Made by a program: the position numbers and the translations under genes. From an uncultured Pelagibacteraceae bacterium (GTDB lineage Bacteria; Pseudomonadota; Alphaproteobacteria; Pelagibacterales; Pelagibacteraceae): a stretch of DNA of 48,691 bases. Below the pieces are notes generated by a model that was given only the letters and a program-made list of their open reading frames with translations, was not told where the DNA came from and did not search any database. Location of the stretch: positions 1 through 48,691 of the forward strand of contig CACDRL010000010.1 of NCBI GenBank assembly GCA_902555435.1, read 5' to 3'. Shown here piece by piece: positions 32,473 through 41,110 of this stretch (positions are counted from its first letter, which is position 1; each line of letters starts with the position of its first letter).

Positions 32473-33852
32473 ATGAAAAATTGGAAAAAAAATAGTTGGA
32501 GGAAATATCCGGTTAAACACATACCGGAGTATCCAGATAAAAAAGAATTAAATAAGGTTTTAGATAAAATTGGAACTTTTCCACCCTTAGTATTTGCAGG
32601 AGAGACTAGACATTTAAAAGATCAGTTAGCTGATGTTGTCGATGGAAAAGCATTTTTACTTCAAGGTGGAGATTGTGCAGAAAGTTTTGCTGAATTTAAC
32701 CCTGACAATTTGAGAGATACATTCAAATTAATTTTGCAAATGTCTTTAGTTTTAACTTACTCAGCCTCATTGCCAGTAGTGAAAGTTGGGAGAATTGCTG
32801 GTCAATTTTCAAAACCTAGAAGTTCTCCAGTTGAAAGCAAAGATGGTGTGGAGCTTCCAAGTTATTTAGGTGACAATATAAATGGAATGGAATTTACAGA
32901 AAAAGCAAGAATTCCAGACCCTAAAAGATTATTTAAAGCTTATTCTCAGTCAGCAGCAACTTTAAACCTTATAAGAGCATTTTCAAAAGGAGGTTTTGCA
33001 GATTTAAACAAAGTTCATTTATGGAACTTAGGTTATATAAAAAAAAGTCCAGAAGCTAAAAAATTTAAAGATCTAGAGGATAAAATTGCTGATGCCATAG
33101 CATTTATGAGAGCGTGTGGAATTACATCAGATTTTAACAATAGATTATATACTGTGAATTTTTGGACATCACATGAAGCGTTACTGTTACCTTTTGAAGA
33201 AGCAATGACTAGAACAGACTCTACTACAGGTGAGAATCATGATACCTCAGCTCATTTTGTTTGGATAGGTGATAGAACAAGACAGCTTGATGGTGGACAT
33301 GTAGAGTTTTGTAGAGGAATTGAAAATCCTATAGGTATAAAATGTGGACCAACTTTAAAACCTGATGATTTAATTAATCTTTGTAACCGAATTAATCCAA
33401 AAAATGAAAAAGGTAAAATTACTTTAATTTCAAGATTCGGAGCAGATAATGTTTCAAAATTTTTACCAAAATTAATTAGAGCAATCAAAAAAGAAGGATT
33501 GAATGTAATTTGGTCTTGTGATCCATGTCATGGAAATACAATTAAAGCTGCAACAGGTTTCAAAACTAGACCATTTAACAGTGTACTAAATGAAGTAAAA
33601 AATGTTTTTGCATGTCACCAAAGTGAAGGAAGTTATGCTGGAGGTCTTCACATTGAGTTAACTGGTCAAGATGTAACGGAATGCATTGGTGGAGCACAAA
33701 AAATTTCTGAAAAAGATCTTTCTTCAAGATACCATACTCATTGTGATCCTAGATTGAATGCTAACCAAGCTTTAGAATTAGCATTTATGATTTCTGATGA
33801 GATTAAAAAGAATAGCACATATTCTAAAAATGCAGATAGAGCGGCATCTTAA
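32473..33852 (+). CDS. 3-Deoxy-7-phosphoheptulonate (DAHP) synthase, class II
   Basis: 459 residues from the ATG at 32473; a TTG six bases earlier is possible but the ATG has AGG at a good distance. The N-terminus KNWKKNSWRKYPVKHIPEYPD and the motifs FLLQGGDCAESF, KVGRIAGQFSKPRS, WIGDRTRQLDGGHVEF, GIKCGPTLKP and WSCDPCHGNT define the plant/mycobacterial-type (class II) enzyme. It condenses PEP with erythrose-4-phosphate, the first step of aromatic amino acid synthesis. It follows glmS after 35 bases; whether it has its own promoter is unclear. Confidence 0.95.
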   Translation: MKNWKKNSWRKYPVKHIPEYPDKKELNKVLDKIGTFPPLVFAGETRHLKDQLADVVDGKAFLLQGGDCAESFAEFNPDNLRDTFKLILQMSLVLTYSASLPVVKVGRIAGQFSKPRSSPVESKDGVELPSYLGDNINGMEFTEKARIPDPKRLFKAYSQSAATLNLIRAFSKGGFADLNKVHLWNLGYIKKSPEAKKFKDLEDKIADAIAFMRACGITSDFNNRLYTVNFWTSHEALLLPFEEAMTRTDSTTGENHDTSAHFVWIGDRTRQLDGGHVEFCRGIENPIGIKCGPTLKPDDLINLCNRINPKNEKGKITLISRFGADNVSKFLPKLIRAIKKEGLNVIWSCDPCHGNTIKAATGFKTRPFNSVLNEVKNVFACHQSEGSYAGGLHIELTGQDVTECIGGAQKISEKDLSSRYHTHCDPRLNANQALELAFMISDEIKKNSTYSKNADRAAS

Positions 33853-33891
33853 GACATTGTAAAATCTTATTAATTAAATATTCTATAAACA

Positions 33892-34629
33892 ATGAAAGTC
33901 TCAGAAAAAGCAAAGTTTATATCTAATTGGATTAAAAACTATGTAGACAATATGCCCTCAAAGGCTCAGTCTCTAGTTATAGGGATATCTGGAGGTATTG
34001 ATTCATCTGTTTCTAGCACCTTAAGCGCGATGACTGGTTTAAGAACAATAGTTTTGTCGATGCCAATTAAGCAAAAATCACATCAACATGATTTAAGTTT
34101 AAAACATCAAGAATGGTTAACTAAAAATTTTAAAAATGTTGAAGCACATACAATTAATCTAGATGAGTTGTTTTTGGCATTTAGTTCAAGTTTATCCAGA
34201 TTTGATGATGAGCATGGAATGGCAAATTCTAGAGCTAGATTAAGAATGACCACACTTTACCAAGTTGCTGCAGCTAACAAAGGAATAGTAGTTGGAACTG
34301 GAAACAAGGTAGAAGACTTTGGAGTTGGATTTTACACAAAATATGGAGATGGAGGAGTTGATATTTCTCCTATAGCGGATTGTAATAAAACTCAAGTTTG
34401 GGAACTTGGCAAAGAGCTCGGTATTTTAAATGAAATTATTGAAGCAGCACCTACTGACGGATTGTGGGACGACGGTAGAACCGACGAAGGTCAACTTGGA
34501 CTAAAATATGAAGAACTTGAGGAAGCCATGAATAATCCTAAATCTTCTAATAGAGCAAAATACGAAACCATTAGAAAACAAAATTTGCATAAAATGGAGC
34601 CTATTCCAGTATGCAAAATTCCAAATTAA
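33892..34629 (+). CDS. nadE: NH3-dependent NAD+ synthetase
   Basis: 245 residues with no glutaminase domain. The ATP-pyrophosphatase P-loop SGGIDSS, the GLR...VLSMP strand, NSRARLRMTTLYQVAA, GTGNKVEDFGVGFYTKYGDGGVDI and DGLWDDGRTDEGQLG are characteristic of NadE. It amidates nicotinic acid adenine dinucleotide using ammonia. The lack of an amidotransferase domain means free ammonia or a separate glutaminase is the nitrogen source. It lies between the DAHP synthase and cysS on the same strand. Confidence 0.93.
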   Translation: MKVSEKAKFISNWIKNYVDNMPSKAQSLVIGISGGIDSSVSSTLSAMTGLRTIVLSMPIKQKSHQHDLSLKHQEWLTKNFKNVEAHTINLDELFLAFSSSLSRFDDEHGMANSRARLRMTTLYQVAAANKGIVVGTGNKVEDFGVGFYTKYGDGGVDISPIADCNKTQVWELGKELGILNEIIEAAPTDGLWDDGRTDEGQLGLKYEELEEAMNNPKSSNRAKYETIRKQNLHKMEPIPVCKIPN

Positions 34630-34674
34630 TCAAATAGATTCACAAATCTATCATTTAAGTATATTTCTAAAATT

Positions 34675-36030
34675 ATGAATAATGATATTTTTTTAACTAA
34701 TAATCTTACAAACAAAAAAGAAAAATTTGTTCCAATAGATGAGCAAAATGTAAGAATGTATGTCTGTGGACCAACAGTTTATGATGATCCCCACATTGGA
34801 AACGCAAGACCAATTGTTGTATTTGATATTCTATATAAAATTTTTAAAAAAAATTATTCTAAAGTTACTTATGTTAGAAATATTACAGATGTAGATGATA
34901 AAATTATCAAATCTTCAAAAGAAAATAATATTTCAATTTCAGAACTAACAAACAAAGTAACCAAAAGTTTTAGTGAGGATTGCAGTTATTTAAATTGCGA
35001 AACACCATCTCATCAACCTAAAGCAACAGATAATATTGATTTGATGATTGAAATGGTTTCTGAATTAATTAAAAAAGGTTTTGCTTATGAAAATAATAAC
35101 CACGTTTATTTTGAGGTTAAAAAGTTTAAGGATTATGGTAAACTTTCAAATAAAAAATTAGAAGATTTAATTGCTGGATCAAGAATTGAAGTAAGTGAAA
35201 ATAAAAAAAATTCAGAAGATTTTGTTTTATGGAAACCATCATTAAGTGATGAACCTTTTTGGGACTCTCCATGGGGCAAAGGAAGACCTGGATGGCATTT
35301 AGAATGTTCAGCGATGTCAAAAAAATTTTTAGGCGATGAGTTTGATGTTCATGGAGGTGGTATTGATTTAATATTTCCTCATCATGAAAATGAAATAGCA
35401 CAGTCAAGATGTGCTAATGGTACAAAGGTGTTTGCTAATTTTTGGTTACACAATGCTTTCATAACTATGTCAAATGAGAAGATGGCAAAATCCCAAGGTA
35501 ATATCTTAAAAATTAAAGATTTTAGAAACAAGATCAGTGGTCAAGTTTTAAGACTCGCATTAATGAGTGCGCATTACAAACAACCATTAGATTGGAATGA
35601 TAAACTTTTAGAAGATTGTCAAAATACAATAAACAAATGGTACAATGTTTATATAGAGAGCAAAAACAATACAGATATCTCTAATGAAATTCTTAAACCA
35701 CTTTATGATGATTTAAATACACCAGGCTACATTGCAAATTTGCACGAATTATATGAGAAGGCTCAAAAAGGAGACGACAATGATAAAGCTACTTTTGTTT
35801 CTGCTTGTCAGTTTGTAGGTTTATTAAATCAAAATCAAGAAGAGTGGTTAAGTTTCAAAATTAGTAAAGCTTCTATTTCAGAAGAAGAAATCTCACAGAA
35901 AATACATGATAGAAATCAAGCAAGAGAAAACAAAAATTACGAAGAAGCTGATAAAATTAGAAATGAGCTTTTAGACAAAGGTGTTTTAATAGAAGATAAA
36001 GATGGTAAAACGGCTTGGAAATTTAAATGA
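34675..36030 (+). CDS. cysS: Cysteinyl-tRNA synthetase
   Basis: 451 residues. Class I signatures are present: the HIGH-type motif in CGPTVYDDPHIGNARP and the KMSKS-type motif as KMAKSQGN, plus zinc ligands in CGPT, HLECSAMS and HHENEIAQS. The C-terminal helical domain ends with DKIRNELLDKGVLIEDKDG, the usual CysRS end. It charges tRNA-Cys. The stop overlaps the citramalate synthase start by four bases (ATGA). The Ser to Ala change in the KMSKS loop is noted in findings. Confidence 0.96.
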   Translation: MNNDIFLTNNLTNKKEKFVPIDEQNVRMYVCGPTVYDDPHIGNARPIVVFDILYKIFKKNYSKVTYVRNITDVDDKIIKSSKENNISISELTNKVTKSFSEDCSYLNCETPSHQPKATDNIDLMIEMVSELIKKGFAYENNNHVYFEVKKFKDYGKLSNKKLEDLIAGSRIEVSENKKNSEDFVLWKPSLSDEPFWDSPWGKGRPGWHLECSAMSKKFLGDEFDVHGGGIDLIFPHHENEIAQSRCANGTKVFANFWLHNAFITMSNEKMAKSQGNILKIKDFRNKISGQVLRLALMSAHYKQPLDWNDKLLEDCQNTINKWYNVYIESKNNTDISNEILKPLYDDLNTPGYIANLHELYEKAQKGDDNDKATFVSACQFVGLLNQNQEEWLSFKISKASISEEEISQKIHDRNQARENKNYEEADKIRNELLDKGVLIEDKDGKTAWKFK

Positions 36031-37628
36031 GTAAAGAAAAACTTTATATCTTTGACACAACATTACGTGATGGAGCGCAAACACAAGGTGTTGATTTTTC
36101 TATAGATGATAAAGAGAAAATTTCTTCTGCATTGGATATGTTAGGAGTAGATTATGTAGAGGGTGGTTGGCCAGGCGCTAATCCAACAGATACAGAATTT
36201 TTTAATAAAGATCATAATTTTAAATCAGCTAAATTAACTGCATTTGGAATGACAAAAAAGTCAGAGCATAGTGCAGAAAATGACCCAATGTTATCCTCAT
36301 TAATTAATTCTAAAGGATCATCTGTTTGTTTATTTGGTAAATCATGGGATTTCCAAGTGAAAGTAGCATTAGGAATTACTAATGACCAAAATTTAATTAA
36401 TATAAGTGAAAGCACAAAGCATATTGTTAAATCAGGTAAGGAATTTATGTTTGACGCTGAGCATTTCTTCGATGGATATAAATCCAATCCAGAATACGCA
36501 TTGTCTTGTTTGAAAGCTGCATATGATAATGGAGCAAGATGGATAGTCTTATGTGATACTAATGGTGGAACATTACCACATGAAATTTCAAGAATTGTTA
36601 CCGAAATAAGCAAACATATCCCAGGAAAAAATTTAGGAATACACGCTCATAATGATACTGAAAATGCAGTAGCTAATAGTCTCGCTGCAGTTCAAGCAGG
36701 AGTAAGACAAGTTCAAGGAACCATAAATGGATTAGGAGAAAGATGCGGTAATGCTAATTTGATGTCTATAATACCATCATTTTTTTTAAAAAAAGATTTT
36801 TCTGATAAATTTAAACTGAGTATTAAAAGAGAAAATTTAAAAAATTTAACTCAATGCTCAAGATTGTTAGATGAAATATTAAATAGAAAACCTAATAAAC
36901 ATTTACCTTATGTGGGTGCTTCTGCTTTCTCACACAAAGGTGGAATGCATGTATCTGCAGTTCAAAAAGATCCTAAAACTTACGAGCACATTAATCCTGA
37001 AGAAGTTGGAAATTCTAGAAATATTGTAGTTTCAGATCAATCTGGACAATCAAATATAATGTCTAGATTAAATTCAATTGGGATTAATGTTCAGAAAAGC
37101 GATCCGAAGATTAAAAAACTTTTAGACGAAGTAAAAGATAGAGAGTTCATCGGTTATAGTTACGATGGTGCCGACGCATCTTTCGAATTACTTGCAAGAA
37201 GATTAATGGGAGAGATACCAAGATATATTTCAATTAATGAATATGATGTTTCTGTAAAGAAAGACAAAACGGGAGAGATTATATCTTTCGCTAAAGCTCA
37301 ATTGGAAGTAGATGGAGACAAAATTTTATGTGAAGGACAAGGAAATGGACCTGTTAATGCTTTAGATAATGCAATTAGGAAGAATGTTAATAAGCTAGCT
37401 AAATATTCTGAGTATTTAAAAGATCTGAGACTTGTTGACTATAAAGTTAGAATTTTAAACACAGGTACAGAGGCAGTTACTAGAGTTAGTATTGAAAGTA
37501 CAGATTCTAAAGGAGTAAACTGGTTCACAATCGGAGTATCGCCTAATATAATTGATGCTTCATTCAAAGCTCTAGTGGATAGTTTAGATTATAAATTATT
37601 CAAGGATAAAGCGCCTGGAAGTTTATAA
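36027..37628 (+). CDS. cimA: (R)-citramalate synthase
   Basis: 533 residues. The HMGL-like barrel begins FDTTLRDGAQTQGVDFSIDDK, followed by VEGGWPGANPTDTEFF, which is specific for the citramalate synthase/long alpha-isopropylmalate-related group; LGIHAHNDTENAVANSL and GTINGLGERCGNANL give the metal and catalytic sites, and a C-terminal LeuA-type regulatory domain is present. It makes citramalate from pyruvate and acetyl-CoA, a threonine-independent route to isoleucine. The regulatory domain suggests feedback by isoleucine. It is translationally coupled to cysS. Confidence 0.9.
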   Translation: MSKEKLYIFDTTLRDGAQTQGVDFSIDDKEKISSALDMLGVDYVEGGWPGANPTDTEFFNKDHNFKSAKLTAFGMTKKSEHSAENDPMLSSLINSKGSSVCLFGKSWDFQVKVALGITNDQNLINISESTKHIVKSGKEFMFDAEHFFDGYKSNPEYALSCLKAAYDNGARWIVLCDTNGGTLPHEISRIVTEISKHIPGKNLGIHAHNDTENAVANSLAAVQAGVRQVQGTINGLGERCGNANLMSIIPSFFLKKDFSDKFKLSIKRENLKNLTQCSRLLDEILNRKPNKHLPYVGASAFSHKGGMHVSAVQKDPKTYEHINPEEVGNSRNIVVSDQSGQSNIMSRLNSIGINVQKSDPKIKKLLDEVKDREFIGYSYDGADASFELLARRLMGEIPRYISINEYDVSVKKDKTGEIISFAKAQLEVDGDKILCEGQGNGPVNALDNAIRKNVNKLAKYSEYLKDLRLVDYKVRILNTGTEAVTRVSIESTDSKGVNWFTIGVSPNIIDASFKALVDSLDYKLFKDKAPGSL

Positions 37629-37630
37629 AA

Positions 37631-38494
37631 ATGAAAATTAAAAAATTTTCCGAAAAACCCTCAGATATTGATAGTAGAATAGGGGCCAAACCTATAGTTT
37701 GTTATCCAAATAATAATGTCGAAGATAAAAATTTAAATATTCTACATTCTGCAAGAGATCATTTAGTCAAAAAAGAAGAAGTTATTATTCCCCCAAGAGA
37801 TGCAAAAACATTCAATGTGAAATTTGGTGAGTTTTTTAGAATAGAAAGCTTAGATGGTCCACAAGTAGGAGATTTAAATTTATTTAATTTAAATAATTTA
37901 GAAGAAAAATTTTATTCAGGAAAAACACGAGCTTTATATGGAACCCATCTTTCTGTGGGAGATAAAATGTTTAGTAGCTTTCCATATCTCAGATCTTTAG
38001 CCACAATTACTTGGGATACGTTGGATTGGTATGATTATGATCAAGACGGTGGTTCTGTTCATGATGTAATTGGTACAAGATGCGATCCTTATACATCAAA
38101 ACTTTTAAAAGATAATGATTACCACTATTGTTGTCATTCAAATCTAACAAGAGCATTAGTTAAAGAAAGAAATATTCAAATAGATCATGCTGAAAAAATA
38201 GTTCATGATGTATTAAATGTGTTTATGCTGACAGGTTTTACAAATGACACTAAACAATATTTTATGAAAGCTAGTCCTGTTAGACCAGGCGATTATCTCG
38301 AATTTTTTGCTGAAACAGATTTGTTAGGTGCACTTTCAGCTTGTCCAGGAGGTGATTGTGGATCTGAACATTCTTCTGATGTTGCAAAATGTTATCCCTT
38401 AAAAGTTTCTATTTGGTCTGTAGATCCTAAGTATTTAACTGATATTAAACCATCTGCTATTTCAAGTTATAATAGAAATCATGGCATCGATTAA
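37631..38494 (+). CDS. DUF1989 (urea carboxylase-associated) family protein
   Basis: 287 residues, soluble. The pattern EVIIPPRDAKTFNVKFGEFFRI, LDGPQVGDLNLFN, FYSGKTRALYGTHLSVGDKMFS, HDVIGTRCDPY, CHSNLTRAL and CPGGDCGSEHSSD matches DUF1989 proteins, often encoded near urea carboxylase, some of which act in guanidine breakdown. Here no urea or guanidine gene is adjacent; it lies two bases after cimA and overlaps trmJ by one base. The conserved Cys/His residues suggest metal or catalytic thiol use. Substrate not assignable. Confidence 0.82.
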   Translation: MKIKKFSEKPSDIDSRIGAKPIVCYPNNNVEDKNLNILHSARDHLVKKEEVIIPPRDAKTFNVKFGEFFRIESLDGPQVGDLNLFNLNNLEEKFYSGKTRALYGTHLSVGDKMFSSFPYLRSLATITWDTLDWYDYDQDGGSVHDVIGTRCDPYTSKLLKDNDYHYCCHSNLTRALVKERNIQIDHAEKIVHDVLNVFMLTGFTNDTKQYFMKASPVRPGDYLEFFAETDLLGALSACPGGDCGSEHSSDVAKCYPLKVSIWSVDPKYLTDIKPSAISSYNRNHGID

Positions 38495-39207
38495 TGTCTG
38501 TTAATAATATTTCTTTCATTTTACACAAACCTCAGCTTTCAGAAAATATTGGAGCTTGCGCAAGAGGAATGAAAAATTTCAATTTTCAGAAACTAATTAT
38601 TATTGATCCTAAACCAATATTTCCTAACGACAAAATTTTAGCAACTTCAGTAGGAGCTAAGAATATTATTAACAAAGCAAAAAATTATGAAAATTTAGAA
38701 AAGTCTTTAAAAAATATTGATACCGTAATTGCAACATCTGCAAGATTTAGAAATAAAAATATTAAGCATATTCAGTTAGAGGATTTAAAAAAAATTAACT
38801 ATAAAAAAAAAGTAGCTTTCTTGTTTGGATCAGAAGCATCTGGTTTATCCAACAATGAAATTAGTTATGCTAATTACACCCTTCAAATTCCGACAAATCC
38901 TGATTTCAAGTCATTAAACCTTTCTCACAGTCTTATAATTATTGCTCAACTTGTATCAAGCATCATTAATTTAAATGTTTCGTCTTTTGATAAATCCAAT
39001 AAAGTAAAATCAGCTTCTAAAAAAGAAATAGTTACTATGGCTAATTTATGCATCAAGAATCTTGAGGAGATTAATTTCTTTAAATCAAAAGAGAAGAAGC
39101 CAATAATGCTAGAAAACCTAAGAAATATCTTTTATCGAATGGAATTATCAACTAAAGAAACACGCATTTTATCTGGTGTATTTTCTAGTTTAGGTAAAAA
39201 ACGTTGA
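38494..39207 (+). CDS. trmJ: tRNA (cytidine/uridine-2'-O-)-methyltransferase TrmJ-like
   Basis: 237 residues, SPOUT fold. Motif 1 (SENIGACARGMKNFNF), motif 2 (AFLFGSEASGLSNNEISYA) and motif 3 (IPTNPDFKSLNLSHSLIIIAQ) are clear; the last contains the knot-forming Asn/Ser/Leu-rich segment. A C-terminal helical extension is present as in TrmJ, which methylates the ribose of position 32 in tRNAs. Other members of the TrmH group are possible. It ends 40 bases before rpsD; the rpsD promoter -35 lies right after its stop. Confidence 0.85.
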   Translation: MSVNNISFILHKPQLSENIGACARGMKNFNFQKLIIIDPKPIFPNDKILATSVGAKNIINKAKNYENLEKSLKNIDTVIATSARFRNKNIKHIQLEDLKKINYKKKVAFLFGSEASGLSNNEISYANYTLQIPTNPDFKSLNLSHSLIIIAQLVSSIINLNVSSFDKSNKVKSASKKEIVTMANLCIKNLEEINFFKSKEKKPIMLENLRNIFYRMELSTKETRILSGVFSSLGKKR

Positions 39208-39235
39208 TTGACAAAAGTAAGAGTAAGTTTATAAA
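39208..39235 (+). promoter_or_regulatory. Strong sigma-70 promoter of rpsD
   Basis: Consensus TTGACA at 39208-39213 and TATAAA at 39230-39235, spacing 16. Predicted transcription start about 39241-39243, so the rpsD ATG at 39248 has a leader of only about 5-7 bases with no Shine-Dalgarno sequence. It is the best promoter match I found in the window. Confidence 0.75.
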
Positions 39236-39247
39236 GCCCTCTATTAA

Positions 39248-39865
39248 ATGACAAAAAGATTAAACTCTAAACATAAAGTAGACAGAAGATTAAAGGTTAA
39301 CCTATGGGGTAGACCAAAAAGTCCTTTTAATACTAGAGCTTATGGACCTGGTCAACATGGTCAAACAAAAACATCTAAGCCTTCAGATTATGGAATTCAG
39401 CTACAAGCTAAACAAAAATTAAAAGCTTACTATGGAAATATTAATGAGAAACAATTCAGAAATATCTATAAAAAAGCAGTTATGCTTAAAGGTGATACTG
39501 GTGAAAATTTAATTGGTCTTTTAGAAAGAAGATTAGATGCAATTATCTATAGGGCAAAATTTGCAACTACTATTTTCTCAGCTAGACAATTAATAAATCA
39601 TGGTCACGTAAGAGTTAATGGCAAGAAAGTCAATATTGGAAGTTATTTAGTTAAAGAAGAGGATACTATTGAAATTAGAGATAAATCTAAACAATTAGCA
39701 ATTATTGATATAGCATTGGCGAATAAAGAAAGAGAAACACCTGAGTACATTCAAATGGATGAGAAAAATAAAAAATTGAAATTCGTAAGGGTTCCAAAAT
39801 TTGAAGAAGTTCCTTATCCAGTGATCATGGAACCTAACCTGGTAATTGAATATTATTCAAGATAA
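39248..39865 (+). CDS. rpsD: 30S ribosomal protein S4
   Basis: 205 residues, the standard length. S4 features are clear: [56 protein letters not shown], the S4 RNA-binding domain [42 protein letters not shown] (here split around residues 95-135), and [18 protein letters not shown] at the end in the usual form. It nucleates 30S assembly on 16S rRNA and can repress its own mRNA in some bacteria. It has its own promoter with a nearly leaderless start and is followed after three bases by a methyltransferase gene. Confidence 0.97.
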   Translation: MTKRLNSKHKVDRRLKVNLWGRPKSPFNTRAYGPGQHGQTKTSKPSDYGIQLQAKQKLKAYYGNINEKQFRNIYKKAVMLKGDTGENLIGLLERRLDAIIYRAKFATTIFSARQLINHGHVRVNGKKVNIGSYLVKEEDTIEIRDKSKQLAIIDIALANKERETPEYIQMDEKNKKLKFVRVPKFEEVPYPVIMEPNLVIEYYSR

Positions 39866-39868
39866 TAA

Positions 39869-40546
39869 ATGATACAAAGAACATCTAGAGAGCATGTTCT
39901 AAAAATTTTAAAAAATAATCAAAATAATTGGAAAATTTTAGATATTGGATGCAATATAGCTCCAGTAGAATTTGCACAAACAGTTGCTGATGTACAGAAT
40001 TTTTCTAAATTTTATGAAGAAAAAAATAAAAAATTTGTTTTAATTAAAGACAAAAATCTACCATTTTCAAATAACCAATTTGATTTTGTTTACGCCAGTC
40101 ATGTAATAGAGCATGTGGAAGATTTATCTTATTTTCTAAGTGAGCTAAAAAGAATATCAAGAAAAGGATATATTGAACTTCCATCAATACTGGAAGATAA
40201 TCTTGTTCTTTCAACAAATAGTAGTGACGATCATAAATGGATGTTCAAATTTGATGATGTTGAGAAAGTTTTATTAGTTGAAAAGAAAAAACAATTAATT
40301 GAACCATTTATAACACACGGAGTTTTATTTGATTCTTTAAGAAAAAATTTTAGAAGTAGTTTAGTTTTAGAGCTTTATTGGGAAAATGAAATAAACTATG
40401 AATTTAGAGATTTTACTGTAAAAGCAAAAAAACCTATTTTCTTTTCAATAATAAAAAAATATTTTAGTCACTTTATCAGAAAAAATAAAATAGCTTCAGT
40501 ATTTATAATTTTAATATTAGTTTTAATATTAGTAATGATAAATTAA
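39869..40546 (+). CDS. Class I SAM-dependent methyltransferase with C-terminal membrane anchor
   Basis: 225 residues. A methyltransferase-11-like core is indicated by ILDIGCNIAPVEFAQ (motif I), LPFSNNQFDFVYASHVIEHVED (motif IV region) and LKRISRKGYIELPS. The final 20 residues (IASVFIILILVLILVMIN) form a hydrophobic segment after a basic HFIRKNK, suggesting a tail anchor in the inner membrane. The substrate is unknown. Position three bases after rpsD suggests shared transcription, but a ribosomal target does not fit well with a membrane anchor; a lipid or envelope saccharide is more likely. Confidence 0.75.
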   Translation: MIQRTSREHVLKILKNNQNNWKILDIGCNIAPVEFAQTVADVQNFSKFYEEKNKKFVLIKDKNLPFSNNQFDFVYASHVIEHVEDLSYFLSELKRISRKGYIELPSILEDNLVLSTNSSDDHKWMFKFDDVEKVLLVEKKKQLIEPFITHGVLFDSLRKNFRSSLVLELYWENEINYEFRDFTVKAKKPIFFSIIKKYFSHFIRKNKIASVFIILILVLILVMIN

Positions 40547-40547
40547 T

Positions 40548-40880
40548 TTAATTTTTAAAATTAATACCTTTTTCTTCAAAAACCTTTTTAAGTTCTCCAT
40601 TTTCGTACATTTCTTTAACAATATCACATCCACCAACAAATTCTTTTTTAATATACAATTGCGGAATTGTTGGCCAATCACTGTAAACTTTAATTCCTTC
40701 TCTAATATTTTGATCTTCTAAAACATTTACACTATGAAAGTTTACCTCGAGAAGTTTTAACATATTTGTTACAGCCATTGAAAAACCACACTGTGGAGCA
40801 TCGGGCGTTCCTTTCATAAATAAACAAACTTCATTGTTGTCTATATGATCTTGAATTAAATTTTTTGTAGCTTCATCCAT
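40548..40880 (-). CDS. grxD: Monothiol glutaredoxin, Grx4/GrxD family
   Basis: 110 residues. The monothiol active site CGFS is in MKGTPDAPQCGFSMAV, with WPTIPQLYIKKEFVGGCDIV giving the cis-Pro and the glutathione-binding GGCD. Such proteins carry [2Fe-2S] clusters bridged with glutathione and pair with BolA proteins. It follows bolA with a one-base overlap, a conserved pairing, at the end of the purine block. Confidence 0.95.
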   Translation of the reverse strand: MDEATKNLIQDHIDNNEVCLFMKGTPDAPQCGFSMAVTNMLKLLEVNFHSVNVLEDQNIREGIKVYSDWPTIPQLYIKKEFVGGCDIVKEMYENGELKKVFEEKGINFKN

Positions 40881-41110
40881 TATTGCTCCTTTGTTTTAAT
40901 TGCTAGGGCATGTAACTCATTTCCCATTCGTCCCTTCAGAGAATTATATACCATTTTATGTTGTTCAATTTTACTTTTTCCAGAAAATCGAGAAGATGTC
41001 ACGGTCGCTGAATAATGATTTCCATCACCTGCTAAATCTTGAATTTCAACAACCGCATCAGGCATTGCCTCTTTAATTAAACTCTCAATTTCTTTTAAAT
41101 TCATTGCCAT
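40880..41110 (-). CDS. BolA family protein (IbaG/BolA2-like)
   Basis: 76 residues, the class II KH-like BolA fold. AVVEIQDLAGDGNHYSATVTS and KSKIEQHKMVYNSLKGRMGNELHALAIKT match the IbaG/YrbA group, with the conserved His of EQHKMVY and of LHAL available for cluster binding. It likely forms a heterocomplex with the Grx4-type glutaredoxin encoded immediately downstream for iron-sulfur cluster trafficking. An internal ATG two codons later (MNLKE) could be the real start. It begins within the purL stop. Confidence 0.92.
   Translation of the reverse strand: MAMNLKEIESLIKEAMPDAVVEIQDLAGDGNHYSATVTSSRFSGKSKIEQHKMVYNSLKGRMGNELHALAIKTKEQ

Noticed and set aside
33884..33889. TATAAA just before nadE as a promoter -10
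   Set aside because: It ends two bases before the ATG, so transcription would start inside the gene; no -35 at the right distance.
34634..34651. 7-bp inverted repeat ATAGATT/AATCTAT after nadE as a terminator
   Set aside because: AT-only apart from one G-C pair and not followed by a T-run; likely chance in this composition.
36212..36613. 133-codon open frame on the minus strand within cimA
   Set aside because: It lies wholly inside a well-supported gene with full family motifs and has no recognisable protein features; a chance antisense frame.
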